A program made the translations under genes and the position numbers. This document shows, piece after piece, positions 33,736 through 45,344 of a stretch of DNA of 64,000 nucleotides. How positions within the stretch are numbered: the stretch's first letter is position 1; each line of letters opens with the position of its first letter. The stretch is from Jaapia argillacea MUCL 33604. Lineage: Eukaryota > Basidiomycota > Agaricomycetes > Jaapiales > Jaapiaceae. The notes below the pieces were generated by a model. It made no database searches and was not told the origin of the DNA. It saw nothing but the letters and a program-made list of their open reading frames with translations. Where the stretch lies: NCBI GenBank assembly GCA_000697665.1, contig KL197712.1, positions 1,372,358-1,436,357 of the forward strand, in the 5' to 3' direction.

Positions 33736-36700
33736 TTCTGTCACTGAAGTCGACTTGCTCCATCCGAATGTTCAAAATTTTCATGTGGTTGCCTTTGGAT
33801 ATAAGGACCTTGAGAGATGGCGAGTGGGAACAAATGTGGGAGGTGATATACAACAGTGCCGCCAACGCAGCATGAGATGATTCGGCGGCGCTTGATGACG
33901 AGGGACCGTCGAGTTCCACGATCACCGGAAGGGGTACAACGACAGTCCACTGGCGCTTCTCGACCAGTGATGCAAACATCGAGAGAGAAGAAAGAAGAAT
34001 GTTGGTGTCCACAACAAGGACAGTATACTTGGGCAAGCAGTTGAGGAGCGGATGAGACGGCGGTGTAGCTTTGGTTTTGCAAGGGGTAGGTCGACGAGGA
34101 GGCGACCCCGAACCGATGGAACGACGCTGCGTAGATTGAAGCAGGCTACGGAGATAATGGCGACGAGTCTTGAGGGCTTGGATGTCTGGGGTGTCGTCCT
34201 CATCGTCCTCGCTCTCTTCATTGTCCACGAACGCATCGTCCTCGTCAACATCCATAGATTCATCTCCCCATCGGGTACCTCTCCGCCTCCTCTCATCCTG
34301 CTCCCGCTCCAACCTATCCTCCTCATTCCAATGCGCAACCTTCTCCGCCAACAGACCGGACACTCGCCACTCACAGGTCCCCATACTCCTATCAAAGCCC
34401 CCAATGATCTTTGCTAGACTGAGTCCAGCCCTCATCGTTCTCAGCCACCTTTGATGGTTCTGACTGAGGAGCCTCCGACTCGTGCTGCTCTCCTCATCTT
34501 CATCTTCATCCTCGATAATGCCATCAGTAACATCTTCGGACATGTCGCGAGTATCGAGAACCTCCAACTCGACATGATCTTCTGAACTGCTGCTCTTGTT
34601 CCAGAAGCCGCGCTCGAAAACCTTTCGACCAACCCACTCCATACCCCTGACGCACCAGTCCTCAGGCAACGGCTTGCAGCCGCTCGTGAGCATCAGCCAT
34701 GAGATGAGTTCTTCGTGGCTCGTGATGTCCTTGGGGACGACGGTAGAGAAATAGTTGGCGATTTCCTCCCAGGGAATGGATCGCTCCATGATTTCGAGGA
34801 TAGCTTGATGTTTAAGGATAGTAGAAAGGAATGTGAGGATCACAGTAATGTAAGGATTGAGGATGCTGTGAGCGAAGGGGGACGATTTGCGCATTGGCTT
34901 CTGGAGGGTTTGGCTGAGCATAGCGAAGGTGAGTTGAAGAGCGAATTTGAGTGGCAACGGGAGTTCAGAAGCCGCCAAATTGGACAAGATGGGCGACGTA
35001 TGGATGGCGGTGACAACAGCGGTCTTCACACGCTTGTCGCCGTCAGCATCATCTGTGTCGTCGTCGACGTCCATATTTTTGTCTTCCGAATTGGCTTTCT
35101 TCTTCGCAAGCTTCATCCTGGCCATTGACGTGATGGGGACGGCAGAGGTGACGCCGAGACCGAGGGCACCAGTTTTTCGCAACATACCGCTGGGCTTGCC
35201 GTACTCCAAGATACTCCCAATGTTGACAACGGCCATCATAATCCAGTCTCTCTCCTCGGCGCCGTCCAAGTCGAGCCACTCCAAGAAACGATGCACAGTC
35301 TTCAGGAAGTCGTCGAGTTGAATGTTCGTGAATAGCATTCCGTGCAAGAAAATGAAGAGATCTTGGGGGCGAGTGTCAGGTTGCGAATGTCGGGCTTGAG
35401 CGGTGGGGGACCAGATTGAGAGAACGGATTCGCGAGCAGTTTGGAAGGGATGGAGGGTGGTCATCCTACAGCACAAGTGACGATAAGCATCATATCATAG
35501 GTAGATAGGACGCAAAAGATGCACCCTTTCACGAAGTGATAGATACTTTGTAAATCTTCACCCTCCACCTCTCGGAAGAGGAGGCCAAGATGATGATGGA
35601 GTTTGCCTTCACCCGGCTTCTCACCCAACGCAGTTGCATACCATTCTCAAGCGATGATCCTCCACCTCTCCTTCTCGGGCTCCACATCTATTGCTCTCGC
35701 AGCCGCGAGCCCGATACTGGGGGCGGACTCGTCGTTGATCCTTGCAGCAGGCTTGTCACTGATGGACGCCTTCGACTTTGACGAAGAATTCGAATCTGAT
35801 GTGATCGGAACTTGGGTGACAGCCGTCGCCGTTAGCGATTGCTGGCCTTGCAGAGAAGTCGCCTTCGAAACCATCTCACTGACGACCATACAATATCGTG
35901 CGAGGTCACTAAGGCATTCCAGCCAGTTGGAATGATAAGCGGCCAACGTCTGTTCCTCCAAAAGGCCGGTGTAGAAGGTATGTGTGTAGTAAATGAACTC
36001 TTGCAGATGTTCGAAAGTGATTGGGGATCGACACGACGCTCGGCGTAGGTTCTCGAGGAGCTTGTTGAAAGCGTGGGTCCAGAGGCGCATGATGATGTTG
36101 TATTTCTGGGGAATGTTACGAAGGGATGCGGGGACACTGGGAGCAAGAGAAATCTCGAGGAGGTTGTGCATCATCTCGGCCAGACTGCACAGACTTAGTA
36201 TACACGTCTGAGAAGAAAGGAGATCTACTCACCACTTGTGATCCTCGACCATCTTCCGCCATCGCTCGTTCTCCTTCTCAGCCTCTTCATCCTTTGGCTT
36301 CACCTCCCTCGAGTTCTGCTGCTTGACGAGGAGGCCCAGTGCTCGAGACGAGTCCCTGGGAGCCTCTTTGGCACCTCTGCATTCCAAATCCGTCTCCTCG
36401 TGAATGACCTTGGTCTCGAGGCAAGAAATCGCCCTAGAGAGCTTCTGTAATTGTAGCAAGTTTGCACTGCCACTCGAGTCCTGTGATGGCTTGCCGTTCT
36501 GATCGAATAGCACAGATCCAGTGGAGGAGCCATCGGTTGTACTTGACGAGAGTGTGAAGCTTGATGATGCAAGGGAGTGGGCATAGGATGACGTGGATGA
36601 TGCTGAAACGTAGTCACCTGAACTCTTTGGAGTCGGTGTTGGCCAGCCAGAAAGTATAGGCCCTGCAGCTGGTCGCGCAAAGACCGAGAATCGAACGGGG

Positions 36701-37185
36701 TTGTCTTTGCGATGATCGAACAATTGGCGATTAGACGCCTGGTCATGGGAGTTCGGTGAGCCATGAGCGTGCTTTGCGTGGACGTATGAGCTACTTGATA
36801 AGGTGTCAGATATCGATTCCGGCTCTGCAGTCCGGCGCATCGGGATGGGATCAGTCTCGGGATTGAATAATTTACGAGGGAGGTCGCTCTGGGGGTGGGG
36901 TGGTGTCTGTGGAGAATTACTAATTTTCAAACAATGGGAAAAGTCTTCGTGATCAGCCTGATGCTGTGATACAACCACACGAGGAGGGGATGTTTGTTGT
37001 TGGGGGTGAAGGTGTTTGCAGGGGGATTGTGGATTACGGGGGGTGGAAGAGGGAGGATTTTCGACTGATGATCGTTCCTGTGGAGGGCAGGAGGATGCCG
37101 CAGTTGCATCTCGGGAGGTAGGGGTAGATACGGCCACACGTTCTGATCTCTCTTTCTGGCGAAGGGAACTAGATACAAACGGCAT
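33716..37185 (-). pseudogene. SMG6/EST1-like gene copy, 3'-truncated in its PIN domain
   Basis: From ATG 37183-37185 a long Ser-rich, disordered N-terminal exon (to about 36234) joins LAEMMHNLLEISLAPSVPASLRNIP...YNIIMRLWTHAFNKLLENLRRAS, then HTFYTGLLEEQTLAAY and DLARYCMV. This is the EST1/14-3-3-like fold of SMG5/6/7 and EST1 proteins of nonsense-mediated decay and telomere maintenance. An in-frame TGA (35647-35649) stands where relatives read Arg before the Trp-Tyr of EWYATALGEKPGEGKLHHHLGLL. After a further intron the large exon (35476-33716) carries MTTLHPFQTARESVLSIW and ends in the first half of a PIN nuclease domain (YTVLVVDTNILLSS ... VVVPLPVIVELDG ... KGNHMKILNIRMEQVDF). It then stops, so the second half with later acidic catalytic residues is absent. 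The working SMG6 gene is probably elsewhere. Confidence 0.8.
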
Positions 37186-37987
37186 GTTAATTTGGCGTCG
37201 ATAGCAAAAGGGAGAGGGAGAAAGATATAGAGAATTAAAGGCAGAATGTATGACTGACTCCGGGGTGCTGGCATCGGCTCCTTCACTGACACTGACCCCT
37301 CCCAGACCATAGTCGAAAGTTCAAATAAACACAAAGACTCACCCCGCAGTGCAGCATTGGAGCACGATTAGGTGTTCTGCCAAGTCAGTGGGAGCAGGGT
37401 CTCACTGTTCGCGCTCCTTAGAAAGGCGTACAATCGGGTCTTCGTTCATGGTTGCTATTATGGAGGGTAGGTGAAGAGACAGGTGGGTTTAGCTGCGCAG
37501 TTCAGGCCAGTGTCGAGTTCCACTGCTTGAATGAGGAGGCCCAGTGCTCGTGACTCAGTCTCAGGATTGAACAAGTCTGAGTCAAGTCTCAGTCATGAGT
37601 ATCTCATCTAATCGTGGAAATGCGCAACATGGAAACGCGTGATGTCACGCGTTTTCCATTTACCAAGTCGCGTTGTTAGTCGCATTGTTTGCTTTCCTTG
37701 TCCACATCTTCTGTCGTCTACGTCTTTCCTCCATGCGTTGGAACACAGGTACGTGTTTAACTACGTTTCTTCCAATGTTCCCCATCTCCACCTCTTCCTG
37801 CTGGGCATAAAACGGCTTATGCAGCCAAGCACTGCAGAAGGCCCCGAGAGCCGGTTGTAATCTGGCGTGTGTGCCCAGAAGCTACTCTCGGACACGAAAC
37901 CCCACTGTACTTCGCATCCCTTCCATAGTGTTGTTTGTTTTACCTCAATTTGGAGCTCACTGACCCTCTCAACTCTACATAGCTTCA
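37186..37987. other. Divergent intergenic region with an ACGCGT palindrome
   Basis: It lies between the start of the SMG6-like copy (minus) and the TET/JBP-like gene (plus). A possible extra first exon of the SMG6-like gene (ATG at 37445-37447) reads only a few codons before a stop. The palindrome at 37629-37659 is listed separately. Confidence 0.5.
37629..37659. promoter_or_regulatory. 31-bp imperfect palindrome with two ACGCGT boxes
   Basis: ATGGAAACGCGTGA pairs with TCACGCGTTTTCCAT around a TG centre, with a single unpaired T. ACGCGT is the MluI cell-cycle box bound by MBF-type factors in yeasts, and the centre reads TGATGTCA, close to a CRE/ATF site. It lies about 330 bp upstream of the TET/JBP-like start. 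A binding role is inference. Confidence 0.45.
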
Positions 37988-39663
37988 ATGCAGAATTTAC
38001 CTCCGCGGCCTCCCCATCTGGCACCAGCCGGGATGAAGAAGCCTAAGAGGCGGGGTACCCATGTTCTACCTCAATCCCATACTCCCTCTCTCGTGCCAAC
38101 CCCAGCAGCGCTTATTCCGGAGGGTAGTAAATTTGAACCCAAGATCTCTGGCAAACTGCCTACATTCCCCCATGCTTCGGAAGAGAGTGGCTCTATGTCA
38201 TCCAACACATTTGATATCGCATCCCTGACTCGTATGCTGGCAGCACTACCAGCGAGGGACCTCAGCGACATATCCAGTACCCTCTCACAGGCTGAGAGTG
38301 ACTGGACTGGAGAGATGGAGGCGATATTTGGTCGGTTTCATATTGGAGATGATGTTTTAACAGACCCGGAATCCGATAGGTGAGTTTGAACCTCCTACGT
38401 TGTGAGACTCTAGAATCCAAACTCGAAATGTAGTTCCCCCCCTGCCGGGAGTCCTCGGAAACGGTATGATCAAGTTGTTGTTTGAATGTTTGATGACTTA
38501 GCTGAGCACATCCTTCCAGAGCTCATTCCAAACAAGCTGAGCGTTCGGATGCTGCGAAACGCAGGAGAATGGTAGCCGGATTTGAGAGGGAGACGAAGAA
38601 GAAAGTCAAGGAGGCTCTAGAGAACGCCGGTTCGTAAGATCATCATATGTATTTGGACTTAATATCTACTCATCTTTGTTGTTAGTTGTTTTTGAGACAT
38701 TTAACCTGACCGACAGACTCAGTACAGATGCAAAACGAGACACTTCACAAGTATCAGAACCCCCTCGCACTTGGGACGACGATACCTCTCGAATTGCAGT
38801 TGGGGGCGATGGCGTCCGGATTGTAGGCCACTTCCCTGGGTATTTTGGAGCCAAGGCTAATGTGAGTGTAACTAGTTGCTCCGTAATGGATAGAACTGTG
38901 GCTACAACATCCTTTAGGAACGGCTAAACACTATCTTTATGACCCTGGGCAAGGCAGTGAAATTGAGTGTGGGGGGTGGAGCAGACTGTCAGGGCCGGAA
39001 CACTTCATCGTCCTATGTCCGGCGTAAAGGAGAATTAGCAGGCGTCTTCAAGCTGGTGACTGGGTGGCACGCTGTGGGACATCCGGTAAGTGACCAGGAT
39101 TCATAGTTCCCTTCATGTCTAATTCTTCACTAGAATGACCCCGCCATCCCATCATCCAACATGACCAGAACCTCAACTCAGTTTGCGGCATGTGCGACAA
39201 CCTACAAGAACTTTCTGTAACCTCCTCACGTATCAACTCCCTCATCGAGCAAGTTGATCCTTCGTATTACGCTCAACTACAAATCCTACAATCGCGCATT
39301 CTCAAGAAGTACCCCTATGCGAGAGCATTGAACGCAATCGACCCCCTTTTAATGGAAGGGCGGGCAATCATGTTTAACCGACGAACGCCTCTCCACGCCG
39401 ATCATGCTGATCCTCACGGAAGCTGGGCTGTTCTTTTTGTAACGGGGATTTTCACAGTTGGATATTTGTTTATTCCTCAGTTAAATCTGAGGTTGCGCTA
39501 TCGTCCAGGTGATGTTGTTTTACTTCGAGGACGTGAGTTACCTCATGAGGTGGAAGCTTGGGTTGGGGGGCAGCGAATTTCCATTGCTCACTTTACGCAC
39601 CAAAGTGTTTGGGATGAACATGGTGTCAAAGTTCGTGTCCAGACTCCTTCCACGACACCTTAA
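37988..39663 (+). CDS. TET/JBP-type 2-oxoglutarate/Fe(II) dioxygenase
   Basis: Exons 37988-38379, 38434-38463, 38520 to about 38632, about 38687-38860, 38918-39085 and 39169-39663 join in frame to about 450 residues. The N terminus is Pro/Ser-rich and basic (MKKPKRRG, AAKRRRMVAGFERETKKK), consistent with nuclear or DNA contact. The C-terminal half has the double-stranded beta-helix layout: HAD iron ligands in RTPLHADHADP (His 39394-39396, Asp 39400-39402), LFVTGIFTVGYLFIPQLNLRLRYRPGDVVLLRGRELPHE with the second His (39544-39546), and the 2-oxoglutarate Arg in GGQRISIAHFTH (39574-39576). This matches the lineage-expanded fungal TET/JBP family, which oxidises 5-methylcytosine or thymine-type bases in DNA and is known to be linked to transposons in Basidiomycota. 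The acceptor at 39168 is chosen because the earlier AG leads to a stop. No broken motif was found. Confidence 0.75.
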
Positions 39664-40081
39664 CTCTGTACGACACTTTAATCGGTGGTCGTGAAGAACA
39701 CCCACCGTCTTACTTAGCCATTGAATCCGTTATGAAGATGTATTGCAGAATCAACTTGTCTCAAGTCATTGCCTGAAAATTTGTTTCTGTTCGATTTACT
39801 CAATACTAAGACACATGAAGTTTCCCTCACCCAAGGAAATCAAGTACGAAAGGGACAAAACAGACTGGTCAGCTTCTCTAAGTCTCGCCCTGGTGCCCTG
39901 GCCATACACTTCAGTCTTCGTCCCCAGCGGCAAATTCCTCAGCTTCACAGACTATATGCTCCATCCCCTCTTCGGTGAGATGTCCCTTCTCGTTGGTGGT
40001 AGTAATAGATTTGGACTTGCCGCTGTATTGTCGAAGGCGACAATAAGCGAGGTTCATAAACAAGATGAGAATGAGTGATAC
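39664..40081. other. Intergenic region
   Basis: It runs from the 3' end of the TET/JBP-like gene to the edge of the HSP70 pseudogene. No feature was recognised. Confidence 0.5.
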
Positions 40082-40434
40082 TCACATCCCCTTATCGGTG
40101 GCGGATACCTTCATGATACAAGTCACATTGACCTCTGACAACACTGGTGGGTTTGATACCGAGAGCAAGGGGCAGACGTTGACGAGAATGACATCCTCGG
40201 TACCTTCCTCGCCCGAAAGGATGCCGCCCTGGATGGCAACCCTGTGGGCAACAGCCTCGTTGCCACTGGAAGGCTTCTCGCCGAAGTCCTTGAGGAGTTG
40301 TGGGACCTTGAGAATACGATTCAATCCTCCAACCAAGATGACCTGATAGATGAGAGATCAGGACGAAGCGCACACAAGTGGAGGCGTTCACATACCTCAT
40401 TGATTTCCTCCTTGACATTGCGATTGTTAAGGAC
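40082..40434 (-). pseudogene. HSP70 (BiP-like) pseudogene, 3' part
   Basis: The minus strand reads VKEEINE, then after an intron [44 protein letters not shown]. These are the end of the HSP70 nucleotide-binding domain and the start of the substrate-binding domain. Just after CPL there is a one-base frame change. About 200 bp of the substrate-binding domain are deleted, so the frame resumes at [10 protein letters not shown] and then stops. It continues the HSP70 piece at 41732-43180 on the other side of an inserted H+-ATPase fragment. Confidence 0.9.
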
Positions 40435-41731
40435 CTTGAAGGCTAACTTGATCCAGTCGAGAGGAGTGAACCAGATTATGTTCTATAGAATTGAAGGTCA
40501 ATACCAGTAAATCATTGATGATAACAGCGACGTACCCAGACCCAGACAATACCAATCCAACCACCCTCGATAGCATGGAGGCCGGCGAAGCCCCAGTTGC
40601 CATACGCAGCGATGATGGTAGAAATGACTTGAGCAACGACGAAGGCACCCAACAAAGTGTACAAAGGTTGCTCCACAAAGAACAGACCGCGCGAACAGGT
40701 GACGAAGATCAAAGCCTGAAAGATGACCGCAACTTGCAAGTAGACGATCGCGTGAAATTGAGGATCATTGGCATGGGTAGGGTACCCGAGAGAGAGACGT
40801 GGAACTTGTCTATGAAGAAGTTGGTCTTCAAGATGATCGCGACAAGCGAAACACTAAAACCCAGAAAATGAGTTCACGTTCGACAAGAAAATTGCGAGGC
40901 ACTTACGTGGATGCAGTGAGCCACAAGCCGTAAGCAACAGTACATGCGTAGATCTCAGACAAATCCCAACTATCGGGTGTCATCGAGGGCAAGACACGGT
41001 CAACAGAGGGTCACAATGGTACGGTTGTCGAGAAGCGCGATGAGTCAGAATGACTGGGACCATGAAGAGAGGAGTCGAACTTGAAGGCAAACATGAGGAT
41101 GGCAAAGCAGACGACGATACGGATGGTGACCGCACAGGCATGGATGGCGTAGTTCCTCATATGTTGGAAGATGACACGAGATCCGCGAATGGCGTGAACG
41201 ATGGTAGAGAGACTGGGTTCCGTCAAGACGATATCGGTGGCACCACGAGCTGCGTCAGTGGCACCCTCAACAGAAACACTGACGTTGGCACGGGACAAGG
41301 CAGGAGCGTCGTCGGCACGATCGCCGGTCATGGCACGAAGACGACCCTGGATGCATTTGACAAACTCGTACTTATGCTTGGGAAAGGCTCCGGCGAAACC
41401 ATCGGCATCCATGATCATCTCATTGAGTGAAGCATGCTTGGTTCAAGGGGCAAGTCCCTCCTTGAACACCTTGGCGGGGTACATATGATCACCCAAACCA
41501 AGACGGCGACTACTCTCCTTGGCAAAGGCGAGCAGATCACCACTGGCAGCAACCATCTTGACTTTGACACCAAGGGTGAGGGCATCGTTGATAGTCTACT
41601 CGGTATCCTCATGAGGGAGATCGAAGATGGCGAGAAGACCAATGATGTTCTATAGGATCGAAGGTCAATATCAGTAAATTGTCGATGATAATGAAGCAAC
41701 ATACCCAGACCCAGACAATACCAATCCAACC
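40435..41731 (-). pseudogene. Plasma-membrane H+-ATPase (Pma1-like) fragment inserted in the HSP70 gene, order permuted
   Basis: On the minus strand the insert begins with GWIGIVWVW and its intron, which belong to the C terminus of Pma1. It then jumps to the middle of the protein ([103 protein letters not shown]). From there it runs on through the membrane helices to the C terminus again ([23 protein letters not shown], intron, NIIWFTPLDWIKLAFK). The GWIGIVWVW exon end and its intron are therefore present twice. Stops (TAG 41596-41598, TGA 41443-41445), a shortened TGDQ region and missing ATP-binding and DKTGT parts make it non-functional. Introns are retained, so the source was genomic DNA and not mRNA. 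Confidence 0.9.
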
Positions 41732-43180
41732 AGGCTTCATGGGCTTCCTGAACAAGTCCTAACTCCTCAAACTTGGCCCTCATCGAAGTCTCCGAGAAAT
41801 CATTGCCGCCCTCGAACAACTCAATCTCAATCCTCGTCGACTGCTGGCTGGAAAGGGTCCTCTTAGCCTTCTCCACCTCCCTCCTCAGCTTGCCCATAGC
41901 GCAAAGGTTACTCGAAGTGTCGGTTCCGGTCTCCTTCTTGTATTGCTTGGTAAGATACTCCATGACGCAGTTGTCGAAATCTCCGCCTCCAAGATGGGTA
42001 TCACCAGTGGTAGCGACGACTTCGAAGACGCCATTGTCGATGGAAAGGAGGGAGACATCGAAGGTTTCTCCACCAAGATCGTAGACAATGATGCGCGACT
42101 CGCCACCTTTCTTGTCAAGACCGTAGGCGATGGCAGCAGCAGTTGGCTCATTGATGATACGGAAGATGGTCAATCCAGCAATTGTTCTGGCGTCCTTTGT
42201 GGCTTGATGTTGAGCGTCGAAGTCTGTTGGAAAAATGGGTCAGAAAGTGAGGTGATTCCTCCAAATAGTACACTTACATGCAGGGACAGTGACGACCGCG
42301 TGAGTGACCTTCCTGCGGAGATATGCCTCAGCAGTCTCTTTCATCTTGCCCAACACCATTGCGCTAACCTCCTCAGGAGTCTGCCATACAACAAGTGAGC
42401 AAGACAGTTCTGAACACTGAAACAAAAACGTACGAAGTCGCTTCTCGCCCTTGTAGCCGACCTGGATGGCGGGTTTACCACCTTTCTCATGGATCTTGAA
42501 GGGCCAGTGCTTCATATCCCGCTTAACCTCGGGATCATCGACCTTGCGGCCAATGAGATGCTTGGCGTCGAAGACGGTGTTTTCGGGATTGGAGTGGTAA
42601 GCGTTCTTGGCGCTGTCGCCGACTCTGAATGACAAGTGAGATCAGTTGTTTAGAGAAATGTAGAATACAGCAGCACGTACAATTGCTCGTCGTCGCTGAA
42701 ACTAACCCATGATGGAGTTATCTGATGACCTTGGTCGTTGGCAATAATTTCGACACGACCACCCCATTGCACACTGAAAAGGATAAAGGTAAGATGACGA
42801 TGTTGCAGGGCTAGATTCAAAGTAACATACCCAACACATGAATAACTGACGAAAAGGAAGAATTGTCAGTATGGGGGGACAGGAAAGACAAACGCGTGCA
42901 TACATTGTTCCAAGATCTGCAGAGTGCGACGGGTAAGCTAAATTCATAGTTGGGCAGAGCTTGCTAGCCACATACCAATACCAATTGCAGTGCCATACTC
43001 TGACTTTTTGACCTCGGCGCTGATGGTTGGACATAAACAAAGCAGAGTGATGAAAGGGGGAAAGACGAGGGAAAGATCAGAGACACTCGTTGTGAGTATG
43101 ACTGCAATGGCCTGCGAGACAAATGAGACATGGTAGTGGAAGAGAACAGAGGTGGATTCCAGTTGCCAGCAAGTGTCATC
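41732..43180 (-). pseudogene. HSP70 (BiP-like) pseudogene, 5' part
   Basis: The minus strand carries a hydrophobic signal-like start (LLCLCPTISAEVKKSEYGTAIGI), [103 protein letters not shown] and [12 protein letters not shown], with several introns. The secretory start and the EVKKSEYGT block identify the ER chaperone type (BiP/Kar2). The phosphate motif reads [10 protein letters not shown] instead of DLGGGTFD. After MRAKFEEL a short frame slip leads to DLFRKPMKP, and the next codon already belongs to the inserted H+-ATPase. A normal BiP gene must exist elsewhere. Confidence 0.9.
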
Positions 43181-43516
43181 CTATTCGTGATAACGAACTA
43201 CACATCAGGCATCAAGTCGCAAGCTCAGAGGGTTGTCATCTTATTATCAAGCGAGGTACAACCAGGATAATGGAAGTTGAATTCCGATCAGTGGGCTCTA
43301 AGTACTAGCTACTGCACACACGCGAATTATCCATGGTTCAGAGTTACGAGAGGCAATGAAAAGGGATACTGTTGGAGTACAGCAAAACGAATGTGAAGAT
43401 AGGCAAGAGAGCGAAAAGTGATAGTTTTAGAATGTTACTGGGCAGCTAGGATATTTGTGAGGTTCGGACTCTTCAAACAGAGGTTTCAATGCAAGACTGA
43501 CCTGGATACAATAACA

Positions 43517-45344
43517 TTACTCAATTGCCTTTCCCTTCCCTTTGTCCGGTGATGCAAATGGAGGAGCTGGGCCCCAGTCTTCAACAGGACCATCATCAAC
43601 CACCTCGTCCAACTGGGAACCTCTGCAATGGAGCTCTCCAAGATGGTTTCGATGTGCTCTGTCACCATCAAAAGAACGGATCCTGTTACAGCTAGAGCAC
43701 ATTACATAACCGGTTTGGACAAAAGACCCAGGAGTCGAGGGGAACGCCTTTTGGAGAGTTCCATTCTCGGATAGCACGGCCAAACATTGAAGTCTTGAAG
43801 TCGTCAGGCTGAATGGAAGTTCGAGTGGATGGATGGTACCTGGCAAGGGCGAGGGGCGGGGTTTTTCTACCAAATGCGGGGTGGCAAGGGACTATTGTAG
43901 AACAACAAATGGTACAATGAGCCAGGCAGAAGCACCGCTGGAAAACAGAGTGCACATACCTGAGGCAGCTCCATCCAATAGGCTCACACTAGAATTGAGG
44001 CACTGGCCTGTTTCTGTATGCTTTTTATACCCTTCATATGAGAAGCTCCTATAGCAATAGGGGCAGAAGATAGATGCTGTGACAAGCAAGTACCACACAG
44101 CAATTGAGACGCCCTCAACAGAGTTCCAGCAACGGAAAGCTCTTCCGACCATGGAGTCATAGAGCAAGTCTTTACCGAACGGACTTGGGTGTGACGAATG
44201 ATGATAGCGCCATAGCGAGGGTGGGGGTAAGTCCGCATTCGCTGCGGAGTGCCTTCGTGCTGTTGAGGAATGATAGAATTGAGGGAAATGTGAAAGGCGC
44301 AGGTAAATGGGGGACTTACTAAGTGACATTTCAACGTTCAACTCATCAATGCGGTCAAGGGTAAGCTGGTGGTCTGACAAAAATGCTAAGAGGAAGAATG
44401 AGAGGGCATGGTAGAGACACTTACCTGGCGGAAGTTGAGGCGAAGATTCTCAGGATGGTAGGGTCGACTGTCTGTGTAAGGAAAGGGAACTAGTTGAGGC
44501 GACCAATGCAGATACTGGAAATCAACAAGGTTAGTGCAAACAAAGTGTCAGGTGGGTTTTACAATACCATTCGTAGATTTTGACAAACTTGCAGTCACCG
44601 GGGAGGGAGTTGAGTATCCCAAAGGTGACTCATAATCCCTTTCATCTGGAGAACAATCAGAATGGCTCAAACTGGTACAGAGTGGCAGCCATACCTTCGA
44701 AGTCATCGAGACCTGCTTGTGATGCAATCGTGTGAGATGACCTCACATATGTCGAAACAGGGGGGATCTTGACTAAGATAAGGAGGTTAGACATATGACT
44801 CACCCAAAAGCAACAACATCAACTCACCAAAAAAGTCGCACCCATGATTTGCCTGATAAACGAACACCTCCTCACCACCAACCATCTTCTTTCAAACGTC
44901 CATGATGTAAGTATCATCAGTGCGGAATCCATTCCCAGCGTGAGGGCAAAGGGGCGCATCGATAGTTTGTGCTCGCTTCTTCAGCCTGGCAGCGGCAATT
45001 TCTTGAGAGTGGTTCCTGAACCTGTGTCGGGGACTGGTAGGGTGTAGAAAATTCTCAATATGGCGGTAAAATTAGATGAAGTTGAAAGGGAAAAGATCTC
45101 ACCGAAACCAAGGTTTCCAACCTTTAAGGGCCACATCAAAAGTCAGCATGACCCCACCATCGTTTGCCAACTGTAGCTCCTGCCGGAGTTCACTGATCCT
45201 GGCGGGTGATGGGTCGTAGTAGGTGACGCTGGCATCAAGTGCTTGTTGCTCGGCCTCCTCAGGGCTGATCAAGGCGGGGGCAGGGGCGAATCGGAGATAT
45301 GGATGGCCTCTGTGGGCAAAGTGAGTTCTACCAAGTCGACCCAT
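43517..45344 (-). pseudogene. Zinc-finger-like protein of unknown function, broken
   Basis: From ATG 45342-45344 the frame runs MGRLGRTHFAHRGHPYLRF, LTFDVALKGWKPWF, then through several introns to HGCDFF, KIPPVSTYVRSSHTIASQAGLDDFE, WSPQLVPFPYTDSRPYHPENLRL. Two similar terminal units follow: WRYHHSSHPSP...SMVGRAFRCWNSVEGV...CPYCYRSFSYEGYKKH and RYHPSTRTS...SMFGRAIREWNSPKGVPLDSW...CSSCNRIRSFDGDRAHRNH. Each unit ends in a Cys2 pair with later His, like a C2H2 finger. The WRYHHS/GRAFREWNS unit is familiar from multi-copy Agaricomycete proteins without known function. Two lesions are seen: an in-frame TGA (44892-44894) and a one-base frame change near 43730 just before the last finger. Confidence 0.6.
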
